From: a virus
Length of the DNA stretch: 36,337 nt
Direction: 5' to 3' (one strand)
IMG/VR virus record: IMGVR_UViG_3300020442_000237
Location: 1 to 36,337 of that record
Position numbers and translations under genes: made by a program
Part shown: in pieces, positions 22,697 through 28,941 of the stretch
How the letters are laid out: every line of letters begins with the position of its first letter
Position numbering within the stretch: position 1 is the stretch's first letter
The notes under the pieces: generated by a model
Databases searched by the model: none
Told to the model about the DNA's origin: nothing
What the model saw: the letters and a program-made list of their open reading frames with translations, nothing else

Positions 22697-23541
22697 CTAC
22701 GTCTAGCTGCCTTGCCCCTCTCACCTGTCCATCCTCTAGACCTTGCACAAAATGACTTACGTCTTTTGGCTGCTTTACTACCTGGCTTTAGTTTACTAGG
22801 CGGTGTTGTTACTGCTGTTTTTAATTTACTTCCAGGATTTGCTCTACGATGTGCAGCTACACCTTTTGCTGTAAGTCCAGCGCCATCTTCAGTAGGCCTT
22901 TTATGCCCCTTTGCATCATCTCCTGTTTTGTTTGGTTTGTCGTCCTCTGATAAGAACTCCATAAAAGTTTGCATGGTTGACTCCTGTAACCCTTGTTTCG
23001 TTGCGTCAAATAACTTTCTCGCATGGTCATCGTTGTGGTTAGGGTGTAATCCAGCTTTGAAAGACTTATAATCATTATTAGTAGCATGAGCTCTCATTTT
23101 AGTACCACTTATACCTGCGACACCTTCAGCATCTGGGTCTCTATGTCCTGCTGAAATAACTCGTATCTTTTTATAATTATATTCTTTCCCATTATATTTT
23201 GCGGAAAGTTGTTGAAATTGTTTTACCCTGTCACTACCAACTACCATTGTTGCGTGTGTATGTCCTTCCTGATTAAACTTTTTAAGTTGTGCTAGAAAGT
23301 GAGGGTGTTCTTTTGTAGAATGTGTAAAGTTTACCTCAGGATGCACATGCTGTAGGTATTCTTTTTTGTGATTATGGTGTAAAGGATCTTTTTTCTTGTT
23401 TTGTGAATGACTAACCACAACGGCATGATTGGCTCCAATCTCTTTAGCATGAGAATGAACCTTATCAATAACCTTAGAGTGTCCAGCAGTTGGAGGATTC
23501 ATCCTACCAAATGAGAATACTATGTGTTTATCTTCTGCCAT
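22684..23541 (-). CDS. HxGH-type nucleotidyltransferase fused to DUF6321-like tail
   Basis: Residues 8-30 (VFSFGRMNPPTAGH) carry a TxGH form of the HxGH nucleotide-binding motif, and ISGTKMR at 144-150 matches the ISxTxxR loop; both mark the adenylyl/cytidylyltransferase superfamily. After residue 190 a basic linker leads to a C-terminal cysteine module (SFCARSRGWTGERGKAARRRWNC) of the type seen in other virion-type proteins here and in marine T4-like phages. The fusion suggests an enzyme carried in the particle or bound to DNA; that is inference. The ATG has no Shine-Dalgarno and lies 6 nt after the stop of the 16-residue cysteine peptide, so its translation is probably coupled. Confidence 0.8.
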   Translation of the reverse strand: MAEDKHIVFSFGRMNPPTAGHSKVIDKVHSHAKEIGANHAVVVSHSQNKKKDPLHHNHKKEYLQHVHPEVNFTHSTKEHPHFLAQLKKFNQEGHTHATMVVGSDRVKQFQQLSAKYNGKEYNYKKIRVISAGHRDPDAEGVAGISGTKMRAHATNNDYKSFKAGLHPNHNDDHARKLFDATKQGLQESTMQTFMEFLSEDDKPNKTGDDAKGHKRPTEDGAGLTAKGVAAHRRANPGSKLKTAVTTPPSKLKPGSKAAKRRKSFCARSRGWTGERGKAARRRWNC

Positions 23542-23547
23542 AATTAA

Positions 23548-23598
23548 TTATCCGCAACAAGTGCAAGAGCAACATTCACAACATTTACATTTACTCAT
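23548..23598 (-). CDS. 16-residue cysteine-rich micropeptide
   Basis: The reading frame encodes MSKCKCCECCSCTCCG and then TAA. Eight of 16 residues are cysteine, arranged as CxCC, CC, CxCC. It has an ideal AAGGAG ribosome site 6 nt before the ATG, better than most genes nearby, and lies in the gap between the ligase-like gene and the adenylyltransferase-like gene. The next gene starts 6 nt after its stop and lacks a ribosome site. It could be a metal- or thiol-binding peptide, or a leader that couples or senses translation. No family is claimed. Confidence 0.7.
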   Translation of the reverse strand: MSKCKCCECCSCTCCG

Positions 23599-23608
23599 GT
23601 CTTTCTCC

Positions 23609-24766
23609 TTATTTGTTATCCTTGTTAAAATTAAGAGCACTAAACTCTTTTCTATCTACAAATTTAGAAGGCCTGCCGTTTCTAATAGCAACAAATCCTT
23701 CTGGTTTAACTGTTTGACCATCTACTTCATGTCCGAACTCTGAGCGCTGTGACATTGTCTTTGTTAGTATGTCCTTTGCTGCTTGAAGATGTTTGTGCAT
23801 CTCCATAGGTCCTGTAAAGTGGTCCTTATTCTTATTTATATGTCCTATAGTGTTATCCATAGTAGTTTGATGACGCTGTTTTGCTGCGTCCGTTTTAACT
23901 TTATCTATCTTTTTCTGATGTGCTGCACTATGATGTGCTACAAAACCTTCGTGAGAATGCTGTTCTCCTGTTCTTACAGTATGGTTAATATATGTTTTTA
24001 ATGCCTGATGATGTTGTAAAACTGTATCGTGATGTTCATCAGGTGTATTTTTAAAATGTTGTACTGCCTGATCCAAGTGATGTTCTACTTGTTTTCTGTC
24101 TTCTTGTGTATAATGATGCTGTGAAGTATCGTGGTGTGTACTCATCATATGAACATCTGGATGGCTAGCAAAGTGGGACATATCAGCTCCATGTACTGCT
24201 TTCATATCCTTAATTGTTTTACCTTCGTATTGTGTATGTACAGCAAGTCCTAATTTGGATTTCATTGCTGCTTTACCATGTTCTGAATCGTGTGGTACAT
24301 GATAAGTTATCGTATTAGGTGTAAATTCTACTCTATTACCATTTTTCTTGACATCACCTGCGTGCATAATATCTGCCTGATATACACCTTGTGGTTTTAT
24401 TTTGTGTGCATGATCTAATGCCGCTTTTAATTTTTCTACTAAACCTGGTGCATGTCCATGATTCTTTTCTATGTCCTCGTGCGTATGGTTAATTTTAGGG
24501 TTTTTATTGAATGCTGATTTGGATGCTACAAAAAACTTTTTATTCTCAGGGTGTTCCCCAAATACAACAGCGGGACTGCCATCGTATTTTATTGTAGTCT
24601 GTGTATCTGATTTAATGCCTTGAAGTTTGTGATGAACGTCTCTGACTGTATGGAAAGCATGTCCAAAACCTTCTTTACCAGCATGCAAGACATGATCTTC
24701 TACGTGTTCTAGATGTTTTAGTTTATCTTCTTCTGTGGCTTCTGTTAAAAAATCTTTAAATCGCAT
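23609..24766 (-). CDS. Ligase-like nucleotidyltransferase (DUF6267-type)
   Basis: The features of the covalent nucleotidyltransferase (DNA/RNA ligase) superfamily are present in order: motif I K60-Y-D-G (TIKYDGSPAVVFG), a motif III-like strand VYQADIMHAG (128-137), motif IV EGFV (356-359) and motif V KFVDRKEF (368-375). The region between III and IV is a long histidine-rich helical insert. This matches a family of marine T4-like phages that I recall as DUF6267. K60 would be the residue that becomes adenylylated; the substrate (nick, RNA end or protein) is unknown. It is preceded by both an early and a late promoter. Confidence 0.8.
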   Translation of the reverse strand: MRFKDFLTEATEEDKLKHLEHVEDHVLHAGKEGFGHAFHTVRDVHHKLQGIKSDTQTTIKYDGSPAVVFGEHPENKKFFVASKSAFNKNPKINHTHEDIEKNHGHAPGLVEKLKAALDHAHKIKPQGVYQADIMHAGDVKKNGNRVEFTPNTITYHVPHDSEHGKAAMKSKLGLAVHTQYEGKTIKDMKAVHGADMSHFASHPDVHMMSTHHDTSQHHYTQEDRKQVEHHLDQAVQHFKNTPDEHHDTVLQHHQALKTYINHTVRTGEQHSHEGFVAHHSAAHQKKIDKVKTDAAKQRHQTTMDNTIGHINKNKDHFTGPMEMHKHLQAAKDILTKTMSQRSEFGHEVDGQTVKPEGFVAIRNGRPSKFVDRKEFSALNFNKDNK

Positions 24767-24798
24767 TTTCTACCTACTTTACTAACCTTATATCCTAT

Positions 24799-24827
24799 AT
24801 GATAACACCATTTGGACCAAAAGTCAA
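24799..24827 (-). promoter_or_regulatory. Early promoter TTGACT-N17-TATCAT
   Basis: TTGACT (24822-24827), 17 nt, TATCAT (24799-24804), 32 nt before the ATG of the ligase-like gene. The -35 box is part of AATGCTTGACTTTTGGTCC, almost identical to the promoter at 28942-28970. No TTTGGTYA element lies 9 nt upstream; instead a TTTTGGTCC word follows the -35 box. Confidence 0.85.
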
Positions 24828-24840
24828 GCATTATTTACAG

Positions 24841-24848
24841 TATTTATA
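24841..24848 (-). promoter_or_regulatory. T4-type late promoter TATAAATA
   Basis: An exact octamer overlapping the TAA stop of the glycosyltransferase gene, 74 nt before the ligase-like gene. The early promoter at 24799-24827 lies inside its leader, so the downstream gene may be expressed both early and late. Confidence 0.55.
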
Positions 24849-25578
24849 AGATTCTTTCGTAGGAAAAATTGACTTTTTCTTTAACCGTTCCTGTTAGTTT
24901 TTTAATATTTTCTTCTTTATCAGGTTGAATGAAATATTTGTCATCAAAATAAACTGTTTTATCATATTCTGGACGAACGCTACCATGTTTTCCCATTCTT
25001 CTTAACATCATAACTTCACCTGAGTCTCTTTCAAATTGTGCTTTGTTCTGTAATCTTGCTATAAACTCTCTGTCGCCATAATGGTAACCTGTAAAGGACT
25101 CATCATATCCTCCAGCTTCCCAGAATAATTGTTTTGAACATAAAAAGGAATTTATGTGTCCAGGATATGGCAACATTCTTTGAATTGGAAACTGATAAAA
25201 TTGATGATGATATAATGAGTGGTGTTGCCAATTTCTTTGTTTCATTCTGCCCATCGTGTCACCCATGCACAACATATCAATATCAAAGAAACATATAAAC
25301 TCAGATTTTGCCAATTTAGCAATAGCGTTTCGACAACCGTGGGAATTAAATCCTAAATCTTTTGTTACTTTGTATATAGATATTTCAGGTGTGTGGTCAG
25401 GCATATCCATAATAGGATATAATACTTCTTCAATAGGTGAATGATCCGAGGCATCATCAAATATGATAATTTCTACTTCTGAAGGATAGAACTTAAACTG
25501 ATGATACCATTCATGTATCCACTTTTCATCGTTGAAGTAAGTTAGGCCTAATGTAAGTCTAGGAAGTTTTTTCGCCAT
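24844..25578 (-). CDS. Family 2 glycosyltransferase
   Basis: GT-A fold: LTLGLTYFNDEKWIHEW (8-24), EIIIFDDASDHSP (36-48), a nucleotide-sugar DxD motif D99-I100-D101 (FICFFDIDMLC) and the acceptor region GGYDESFTGYHYGDREFIARL. It transfers a sugar from a nucleotide sugar to an unknown acceptor, perhaps a phage protein, DNA base or host surface glycan. Length 244 aa is a bare catalytic domain with no membrane anchor. Its stop codon forms part of the TATAAATA at 24841-24848, and its start overlaps the upstream gene by 20 nt. Confidence 0.88.
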   Translation of the reverse strand: MAKKLPRLTLGLTYFNDEKWIHEWYHQFKFYPSEVEIIIFDDASDHSPIEEVLYPIMDMPDHTPEISIYKVTKDLGFNSHGCRNAIAKLAKSEFICFFDIDMLCMGDTMGRMKQRNWQHHSLYHHQFYQFPIQRMLPYPGHINSFLCSKQLFWEAGGYDESFTGYHYGDREFIARLQNKAQFERDSGEVMMLRRMGKHGSVRPEYDKTVYFDDKYFIQPDKEENIKKLTGTVKEKVNFSYERIL

Positions 25579-25894
25579 CTAGTTTATCCGTAATATCTTC
25601 TGCAGGATAATCAATAGCGTCGCCTAATTCTAATTGGAATGCCTCATTATGTGTTAGTCCACTTGCCTGGTATAACTCTGTGCCAGAGAATACTTCAATG
25701 ACTGTGTCTGTTATTTTGCCTTCTAATAAGTGCATTAATTTTCCTACTGCTTCTCCAATTTCTTGGAATGTAGGTTCCTTATCAAATTTTGCTATGATAT
25801 ACTCCCTGCTACCTACAGGTGACCACATAGGAAACTCCCTACTAGGGCCTTTTGCTTCCCAAATATTAGTGATAGCTACGAGTTTTAGTTTCAT
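25559..25894 (-). CDS. Conserved hypothetical protein, 111 aa
   Basis: Not recognised. It begins MKLKLVAITNIWEAKGPSREFPMWSPVGSREYIIAKFDKEP and continues with a helix FQEIGEAVGKLMHLLEGK and an acidic end. The alternation of strands and one helix suggests a small alpha/beta domain. It overlaps its neighbours at both ends (29 nt and 20 nt) and shares the transcript of the cytidylyltransferase-like and glycosyltransferase genes, so a shared pathway is possible but not shown. Confidence 0.65.
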   Translation of the reverse strand: MKLKLVAITNIWEAKGPSREFPMWSPVGSREYIIAKFDKEPTFQEIGEAVGKLMHLLEGKITDTVIEVFSGTELYQASGLTHNEAFQLELGDAIDYPAEDITDKLDGEKTS

Positions 25895-26066
25895 CTTTGT
25901 ATAAACCTAATTCAAATCTATCTCTAATTGTAGAAATATCAATATCATGTTTTTCAGCAATTTTGTTTGCTGAGTCTTTCCAATACGCTTTGAATTCGCC
26001 ATGTAAAGCTCTTTTCTCAGCAACCAAACAATTTACTATTCTTTTTATAGGGTTAGTTTTTGCCAT
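25866..26066 (-). CDS. Small helical protein, 66 aa
   Basis: Not recognised. The sequence is one or two basic helices (KRIVNCLVAEKRALHGEFKAYWKDSANKIAEKHD) followed by ISTIRDRFELGLYKD, which could form a helix-turn-helix-like end. The ATG lies inside the end of the cytidylyltransferase-like gene (14-nt overlap) and its end overlaps the next gene by 29 nt. Packing between real genes is the main support. Confidence 0.55.
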   Translation of the reverse strand: MAKTNPIKRIVNCLVAEKRALHGEFKAYWKDSANKIAEKHDIDISTIRDRFELGLYKDETKTRSYH

Positions 26067-26541
26067 CTTGTTCTATCTCCAATTCTGCTATTCGCGGTTT
26101 AAATTCAATGGGTTGATTCTCGGTTCTTTTCCTCAAATCAGTTGTGCTAAAAGAATGATCTCTTTTGTTGTACACAATATTAATCTTTCTCTTATAACAA
26201 ATTCTTTTACCTGTGAATTCTTTATCTTTATATTCATCACCAAGTATTCTTACATTGATAGGTAATGTAAGTAGTAAATCTTCTAAATCCTTTTCCGTAT
26301 TATATATTACAATCTCATCTACAAATCTTACAGCAGATAATTGGATTTGTCTTTCAACGATACTTTGTACGGGCTTATTTTTAGATGCCCTGTCCAATGT
26401 TGGATCGCTTTGTAGGCCACAAATTAAATAATCACAATGTCTTTTTGCTTCTTCTAACATTACGATATGGCCTGCGTGTAAAAAATCAAATGTACTACAG
26501 GTAAATCCTATTTTACCTACATTATTATAATCAAGTTTCAA
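26053..26541 (-). CDS. Cytidylyltransferase-like protein (TagD/GCT type)
   Basis: The motif FDFLHAGHIVML (HAGH, H22 and H25 from the chosen start) and the late motif FSTTDLRKR mark a CTP- or ATP-using nucleotidyltransferase close to glycerol-3-phosphate cytidylyltransferase. LDRASKNKPVQSIVERQ and GDEYKDKEFTGKR match the substrate loops of that group. It would activate a polyol- or sugar-phosphate. I chose the TTG at 26541, with AGGAG 8 nt upstream; a TTG at 26565 would add eight residues. It overlaps the DUF1281-like gene by 11 nt. A glycosyltransferase lies three genes on in the same transcript. Confidence 0.85.
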   Translation of the reverse strand: MKLDYNNVGKIGFTCSTFDFLHAGHIVMLEEAKRHCDYLICGLQSDPTLDRASKNKPVQSIVERQIQLSAVRFVDEIVIYNTEKDLEDLLLTLPINVRILGDEYKDKEFTGKRICYKRKINIVYNKRDHSFSTTDLRKRTENQPIEFKPRIAELEIEQDGKN

Positions 26542-27076
26542 GTTGTTCTCTCCTAAACCTTTCAATGGATTCTGTTACAAAATCCTGGAAGTCTCTGGGG
26601 TCTCTTCCTTCATTATGTTGTTCTTGTGTAAACCAACCCCCAGATTCTTGTTGTTGGTCAAAATGTCCATCTGCAAATGTAATAGCTCCTGCAAAGTTGT
26701 AAAACTCATCTTCATATATTAATGATAGCTTTACATCTTCATCAAATTCGTACATATGCTCTGCTAGTTCCTCAAAAAACTTCTGAGGAGCCGTCCATTT
26801 AGATACTATGGTGTGTTCATATATGTAATTATACTCGCTACATGCTATGAACGTCACAGGACCTTCTAAGACTGCCGAAACGGAGCCTATATGCTCCATC
26901 ATAAATTCGTTATCTGCTATCTCAGCGTTGGTTTTGTAAATGTCTAGATATTGAAGTCCATAGTCATCTGAGTAGGGATCAAGTTTTGTTAGTAACCTGA
27001 AAACTCTTTTCCATTCCTCTTCTGCTGCAGGGCTTCCGTAATTTAGTTGCAGTGTGCAATATACATTATTTGCCAA
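26531..27076 (-). CDS. DUF1281/YubB-like ferredoxin-fold protein
   Basis: The opening MANNVYCTLQLNYGSPAAEEEWKRVFRLL, the central WTAPQKFFEELAEHMYEFD and the later NFAGAITFADGHFD pattern match the DUF1281 type of plasmid and phage proteins, which start with a NW/NV-type strand and carry a W-x-P-P-like turn. The family has no known enzyme activity. Two acidic linkers break the fold. It overlaps the upstream 68-aa gene by 11 nt and the following gene by 11 nt. Assignment is from memory of the family pattern. Confidence 0.65.
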   Translation of the reverse strand: MANNVYCTLQLNYGSPAAEEEWKRVFRLLTKLDPYSDDYGLQYLDIYKTNAEIADNEFMMEHIGSVSAVLEGPVTFIACSEYNYIYEHTIVSKWTAPQKFFEELAEHMYEFDEDVKLSLIYEDEFYNFAGAITFADGHFDQQQESGGWFTQEQHNEGRDPRDFQDFVTESIERFRREQLET

Positions 27077-27272
27077 TGGTTTTCTCCTTTGATAAAACGA
27101 ACTTTTCTGCCATCGCTATGGCTTCCTTATTTCTAGTTTCACTGTCTTCATCATTGAAAACATAATTTGTAAATAATTCTTCATTCCCTTCCCAATATTT
27201 TACAACCGTCATATTTTTGTTGTCTTCTACTGTTGCATGAAAGCTTGTTCGTTTACCAAAGGTTTTAACCAT
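27066..27272 (-). CDS. Small conserved hypothetical protein, 68 aa
   Basis: Not recognised. MVKTFGKRTSFHATVEDNKNMTVVKYWEGNEELFTNYVF looks like a beta-hairpin sheet, followed by one charged helix (ETRNKEAIAMAEKFVLSKEK). It starts 2 nt after the stop of the 75-aa gene and overlaps the next gene by 11 nt. It is probably an early gene, given the promoter-like sequence upstream of the pair. Confidence 0.6.
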   Translation of the reverse strand: MVKTFGKRTSFHATVEDNKNMTVVKYWEGNEELFTNYVFNDEDSETRNKEAIAMAEKFVLSKEKTIGK

Positions 27273-27274
27273 CT

Positions 27275-27502
27275 TTATTCTACTGGTACCTTGTCGAATG
27301 ACGATAAAATGCTCAATTTTTCTTCTGCATCCGCCATTGCTTGAATTTGTGTATCTATAGCTGCAAGTACATCTGGATGTTCTCCAATACCTACAGGGTT
27401 ATCTAAATAAATGTTAATGTTAGCTCTTGCCTCGGCCTTCTCGCCTCTATATTTAGCTCTAAGAGCGTCTACGATATCTGCTTTAATTTTATTGTTAGTC
27501 AT
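27275..27502 (-). CDS. Small conserved phage protein, 75 aa
   Basis: The central YLDNPVGIGEHPDVLAAIDTQ segment, between two helices, is a pattern I recall from many small phage proteins of unknown function, where a NPVGIGEH-type turn is invariant. The ATG at 27502 has AGGA about 7 nt upstream and an extended -10 sequence at 27524-27532. It is the first gene after the structured 233-bp gap. Confidence 0.7.
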   Translation of the reverse strand: MTNNKIKADIVDALRAKYRGEKAEARANINIYLDNPVGIGEHPDVLAAIDTQIQAMADAEEKLSILSSFDKVPVE

Positions 27503-27523
27503 TGTAAATCCTATATGTTATGT

Positions 27524-27532
27524 ATAATATCA
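27524..27532 (-). promoter_or_regulatory. Extended -10 promoter candidate TGATATTAT
   Basis: TGA directly before TATTAT gives the TGn-extended -10 form, 21 nt before the ATG of the 75-aa gene. No TTGACA-like -35 box is present at the normal distance, so it would depend on the extended -10 or an activator. Weaker than the other early promoters here. Confidence 0.45.
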
Positions 27533-27635
27533 TACTTTAGTCTCAGACGACTTTGGTGTATGTTACCTCAATATTTATGCGCTTGTTTTTAGAGTTATAT
27601 GCGCCAACTTTTTTTGCTCCAAAATATCGTAAAAA

Positions 27636-27667
27636 ATTTTGTCGACATATTTCAATATGGACAAAAT
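27636..27667 (-). repeat. Bulged hairpin in the non-coding gap
   Basis: ATTTTGTC (27636-27643) pairs with GACAAAAT (27660-27667), and inside it CATAT (27646-27650) pairs with ATATG (27655-27659) around a TTCA loop, with a 2-nt bulge. Thirteen pairs in total. It lies 6 bp from the larger inverted repeat. No T-run follows on the transcribed strand. Confidence 0.6.
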
Positions 27668-27673
27668 CGGGTA

Positions 27674-27728
27674 AATTAGGGTACGAAAGTAATCTACAGT
27701 CATCGATGTCTACAGTCGTACCCTAATT
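27674..27728 (-). repeat. 13-bp inverted repeat enclosing a direct repeat
   Basis: AATTAGGGTACGA (27674-27686) pairs perfectly with TCGTACCCTAATT (27716-27728). The 29-nt loop region contains TCTACAGTC (27693-27701) and its second copy (27709-27717), 16 bp apart, flanking an ATCGAT palindrome. It begins 7 nt after the stop of the 27736-27993 gene. It could be an operator or origin-type element, or an RNA hairpin. Confidence 0.75.
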
Positions 27729-27735
27729 AAAAGTT

Positions 27736-27993
27736 CTAGCTAAAGACTGATGAGCCTGCTGTAGCGTGTGCTGCTGCAACCATTGCTCTGCTAGGTGTGC
27801 CAAGTCTGTAAGTGGTGTTACCAGCCTTGTTCACGTTAGTATAGATCGCAAAACCTTGCGCTCTAAGTTCAGTTACCCTTGCAGGTAGCTGAGTGACACC
27901 AAGTTTATTCTTGGCGTAAGAAATGCTAAGTGATTTTCCTGTGTTTAGGAAGTTTACAATCTTAGCATGTTGGTTAGTTTTAGCTCTTGCCAT
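27736..27993 (-). CDS. Small helix-turn-helix (HTH_39-like) protein
   Basis: The 85-aa protein has HAKIVNFLNTGKSLSISYAKNKLGVTQLPARVTELRAQGFAIYTNVNKAGNTTYRLG, the order of a winged helix: helix 1, a turn, the SISYAKNKLGV helix, the recognition helix LPARVTELRAQG, and a wing (YTNVNKAGNTTYRL). This matches small phage HTH_39-type DNA-binding proteins. A GGAGGAGAG ribosome site precedes the ATG. Its early promoter and the inverted repeat just downstream make it a candidate transcriptional regulator, possibly acting on that repeat; that is inference. Confidence 0.75.
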   Translation of the reverse strand: MARAKTNQHAKIVNFLNTGKSLSISYAKNKLGVTQLPARVTELRAQGFAIYTNVNKAGNTTYRLGTPSRAMVAAAHATAGSSVFS

Positions 27994-27995
27994 AA

Positions 27996-28310
27996 CTACT
28001 CTCCTCCATCATTATAAGAAACACCGTTGTTCACAACCTGTGTAGAGGCTGCTCCCTTAGGTGTATTACGAAATACGACCTTGAGCAAAGCATTTTTAAT
28101 ATCGAAATCACTATTGAACCTATCGTCCTCAAGTAAGAATTCTGATGCTTCTTTCTTAGTCATTGCTTTTGGTAGTTCCTCAAACCAAATGTCTGAGTTC
28201 GTACCAGAAAGTTTTTTAACACGAGAAACCATGTCATTGCCGAACCTTGCCTTAGTTTGACCGTCAGCAGTAACAGAGTAACCTGCATATTTGAATGTTT
28301 GTAAAGTCAT
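27996..28310 (-). CDS. Conserved hypothetical early protein, 104 aa
   Basis: Not recognised by name. Residues 10-65 read as beta strands plus a helix (SVTADGQTKARFGNDMVSRVKK, then DIWFEELPKAMTKKEASEFLLEDD). The pattern of an aliphatic-proline-MTK-EA turn recurs in small T4-like phage proteins. It has an AAGGAG site 6 nt upstream and a consensus composite promoter at 28342-28387. It is followed 2 nt later by the HTH gene, so the two are co-expressed early. Confidence 0.7.
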   Translation of the reverse strand: MTLQTFKYAGYSVTADGQTKARFGNDMVSRVKKLSGTNSDIWFEELPKAMTKKEASEFLLEDDRFNSDFDIKNALLKVVFRNTPKGAASTQVVNNGVSYNDGGE

Positions 28311-28341
28311 TACGTCTCCTTATTACTAAATACAATACACA

Positions 28342-28387
28342 TTATAGGATCTTTTAAACCTAAAGTCAACAATAAAGGTGACCAAAA
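28342..28387 (-). promoter_or_regulatory. Composite early promoter (TTTGGTCA / TTGACT / TATAAT)
   Basis: TTTGGTCA (28380-28387), 9 nt, TTGACT (28365-28370), 17 nt, TATAAT (28342-28347). Element spacing is the same as at 3643-3688 and 13210-13255. It lies just before the 27996-28310 gene, with a 31-nt leader containing AAGGAG. Confidence 0.9.
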
Positions 28388-28390
28388 GGC

Positions 28391-28909
28391 CTAAACTCCT
28401 ACAATCCTTTTCACCAGCCTTTCCTTTCTATAGGAAATGCCTTTGCGGAAACAATAATAACCATAGTCATTACCTACGTCTTCCGCATCCAAATCCCACA
28501 AGAGTGCTTGCTTAAGGTTTTTCGCACCCATATCCATAAGACCTTTAAGATGAGCCTTCCACGCAGTATATGCGTTTGCTTCACGTTCCTCATCTTCCTT
28601 GATAGCTTGTGCTACCTCCTCAGATATACGGTCAGCGAGCGTTTTTAGCTCGTCCATTGACATAGTGTCAAAGTCCATGAATCTAGGACGATGCCCATGA
28701 GCATCCTTATAGGCGTCCCAAATGTAAGATACGAGAGAATGTCTCTCATATTGAGCGATATTGAATACTCCGTACTCAGCCCAATGTGCTGGGTCAGATA
28801 CAGTAGTGCACCACGCTGTAGCGCCCTCTGCCTTACAACGGGCAACAAATGCCTCGTTATCGGCTTCAATGTGGGCCTGTAGTTCTAACTGTTCCTGTGA
28901 ATATTCCAT
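28391..28909 (-). CDS. Conserved hypothetical early protein, 172 aa
   Basis: The middle segment SYIWDAYKDAHGHRPRFMDFDTMSMDELKTLADRISEEV (about residues 61-99) matches a phage family I recall by its D-x-Y-K-D-x-x-G-x-R-P-R segment, with no known function. The N-terminal half is helical and acidic and the C-terminus basic (YRKERLVKRIVGV). An AAGGAG site precedes the ATG and the promoter at 28942-28970 lies upstream, so it is expected to be expressed early. No catalytic motif seen. Confidence 0.75.
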   Translation of the reverse strand: MEYSQEQLELQAHIEADNEAFVARCKAEGATAWCTTVSDPAHWAEYGVFNIAQYERHSLVSYIWDAYKDAHGHRPRFMDFDTMSMDELKTLADRISEEVAQAIKEDEEREANAYTAWKAHLKGLMDMGAKNLKQALLWDLDAEDVGNDYGYYCFRKGISYRKERLVKRIVGV

Positions 28910-28941
28910 AAACTCTCCTTACTTTTTTAGTTTATGTGTAT

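Larger units (their letters stand above)
27503..27735 (-). other. Structured non-coding gap with two hairpins
   Basis: The largest gene-free stretch in the window (233 bp). It holds a 13-bp inverted repeat whose loop carries a direct repeat (27674-27728), a second bulged hairpin (27636-27667), AT-rich sequence and a promoter-like sequence before the 75-aa gene. One 42-codon frame (27592-27720 region) crosses it but has no ribosome site and overlaps both hairpins. Possible roles are a regulatory RNA leader, a processing or termination site, or a replication origin. Confidence 0.7.

Noticed and set aside
24841-24848. MotA-type middle promoter reading of AATGCTTGA near 24826 and 28969
   Set aside because: The box would lie about 19 nt from the -10 hexamer rather than the roughly 12 nt of T4 middle promoters, and TTGACT with 17-nt spacing explains the sequence as a -35 box.
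27592-27720. 42-codon frame in the structured gap (MTVDYFRTLIYPILSILKYV...)
   Set aside because: No ribosome site, it crosses both inverted repeats, and the sequence matches nothing I know; a structural role for the DNA or RNA explains the region better.
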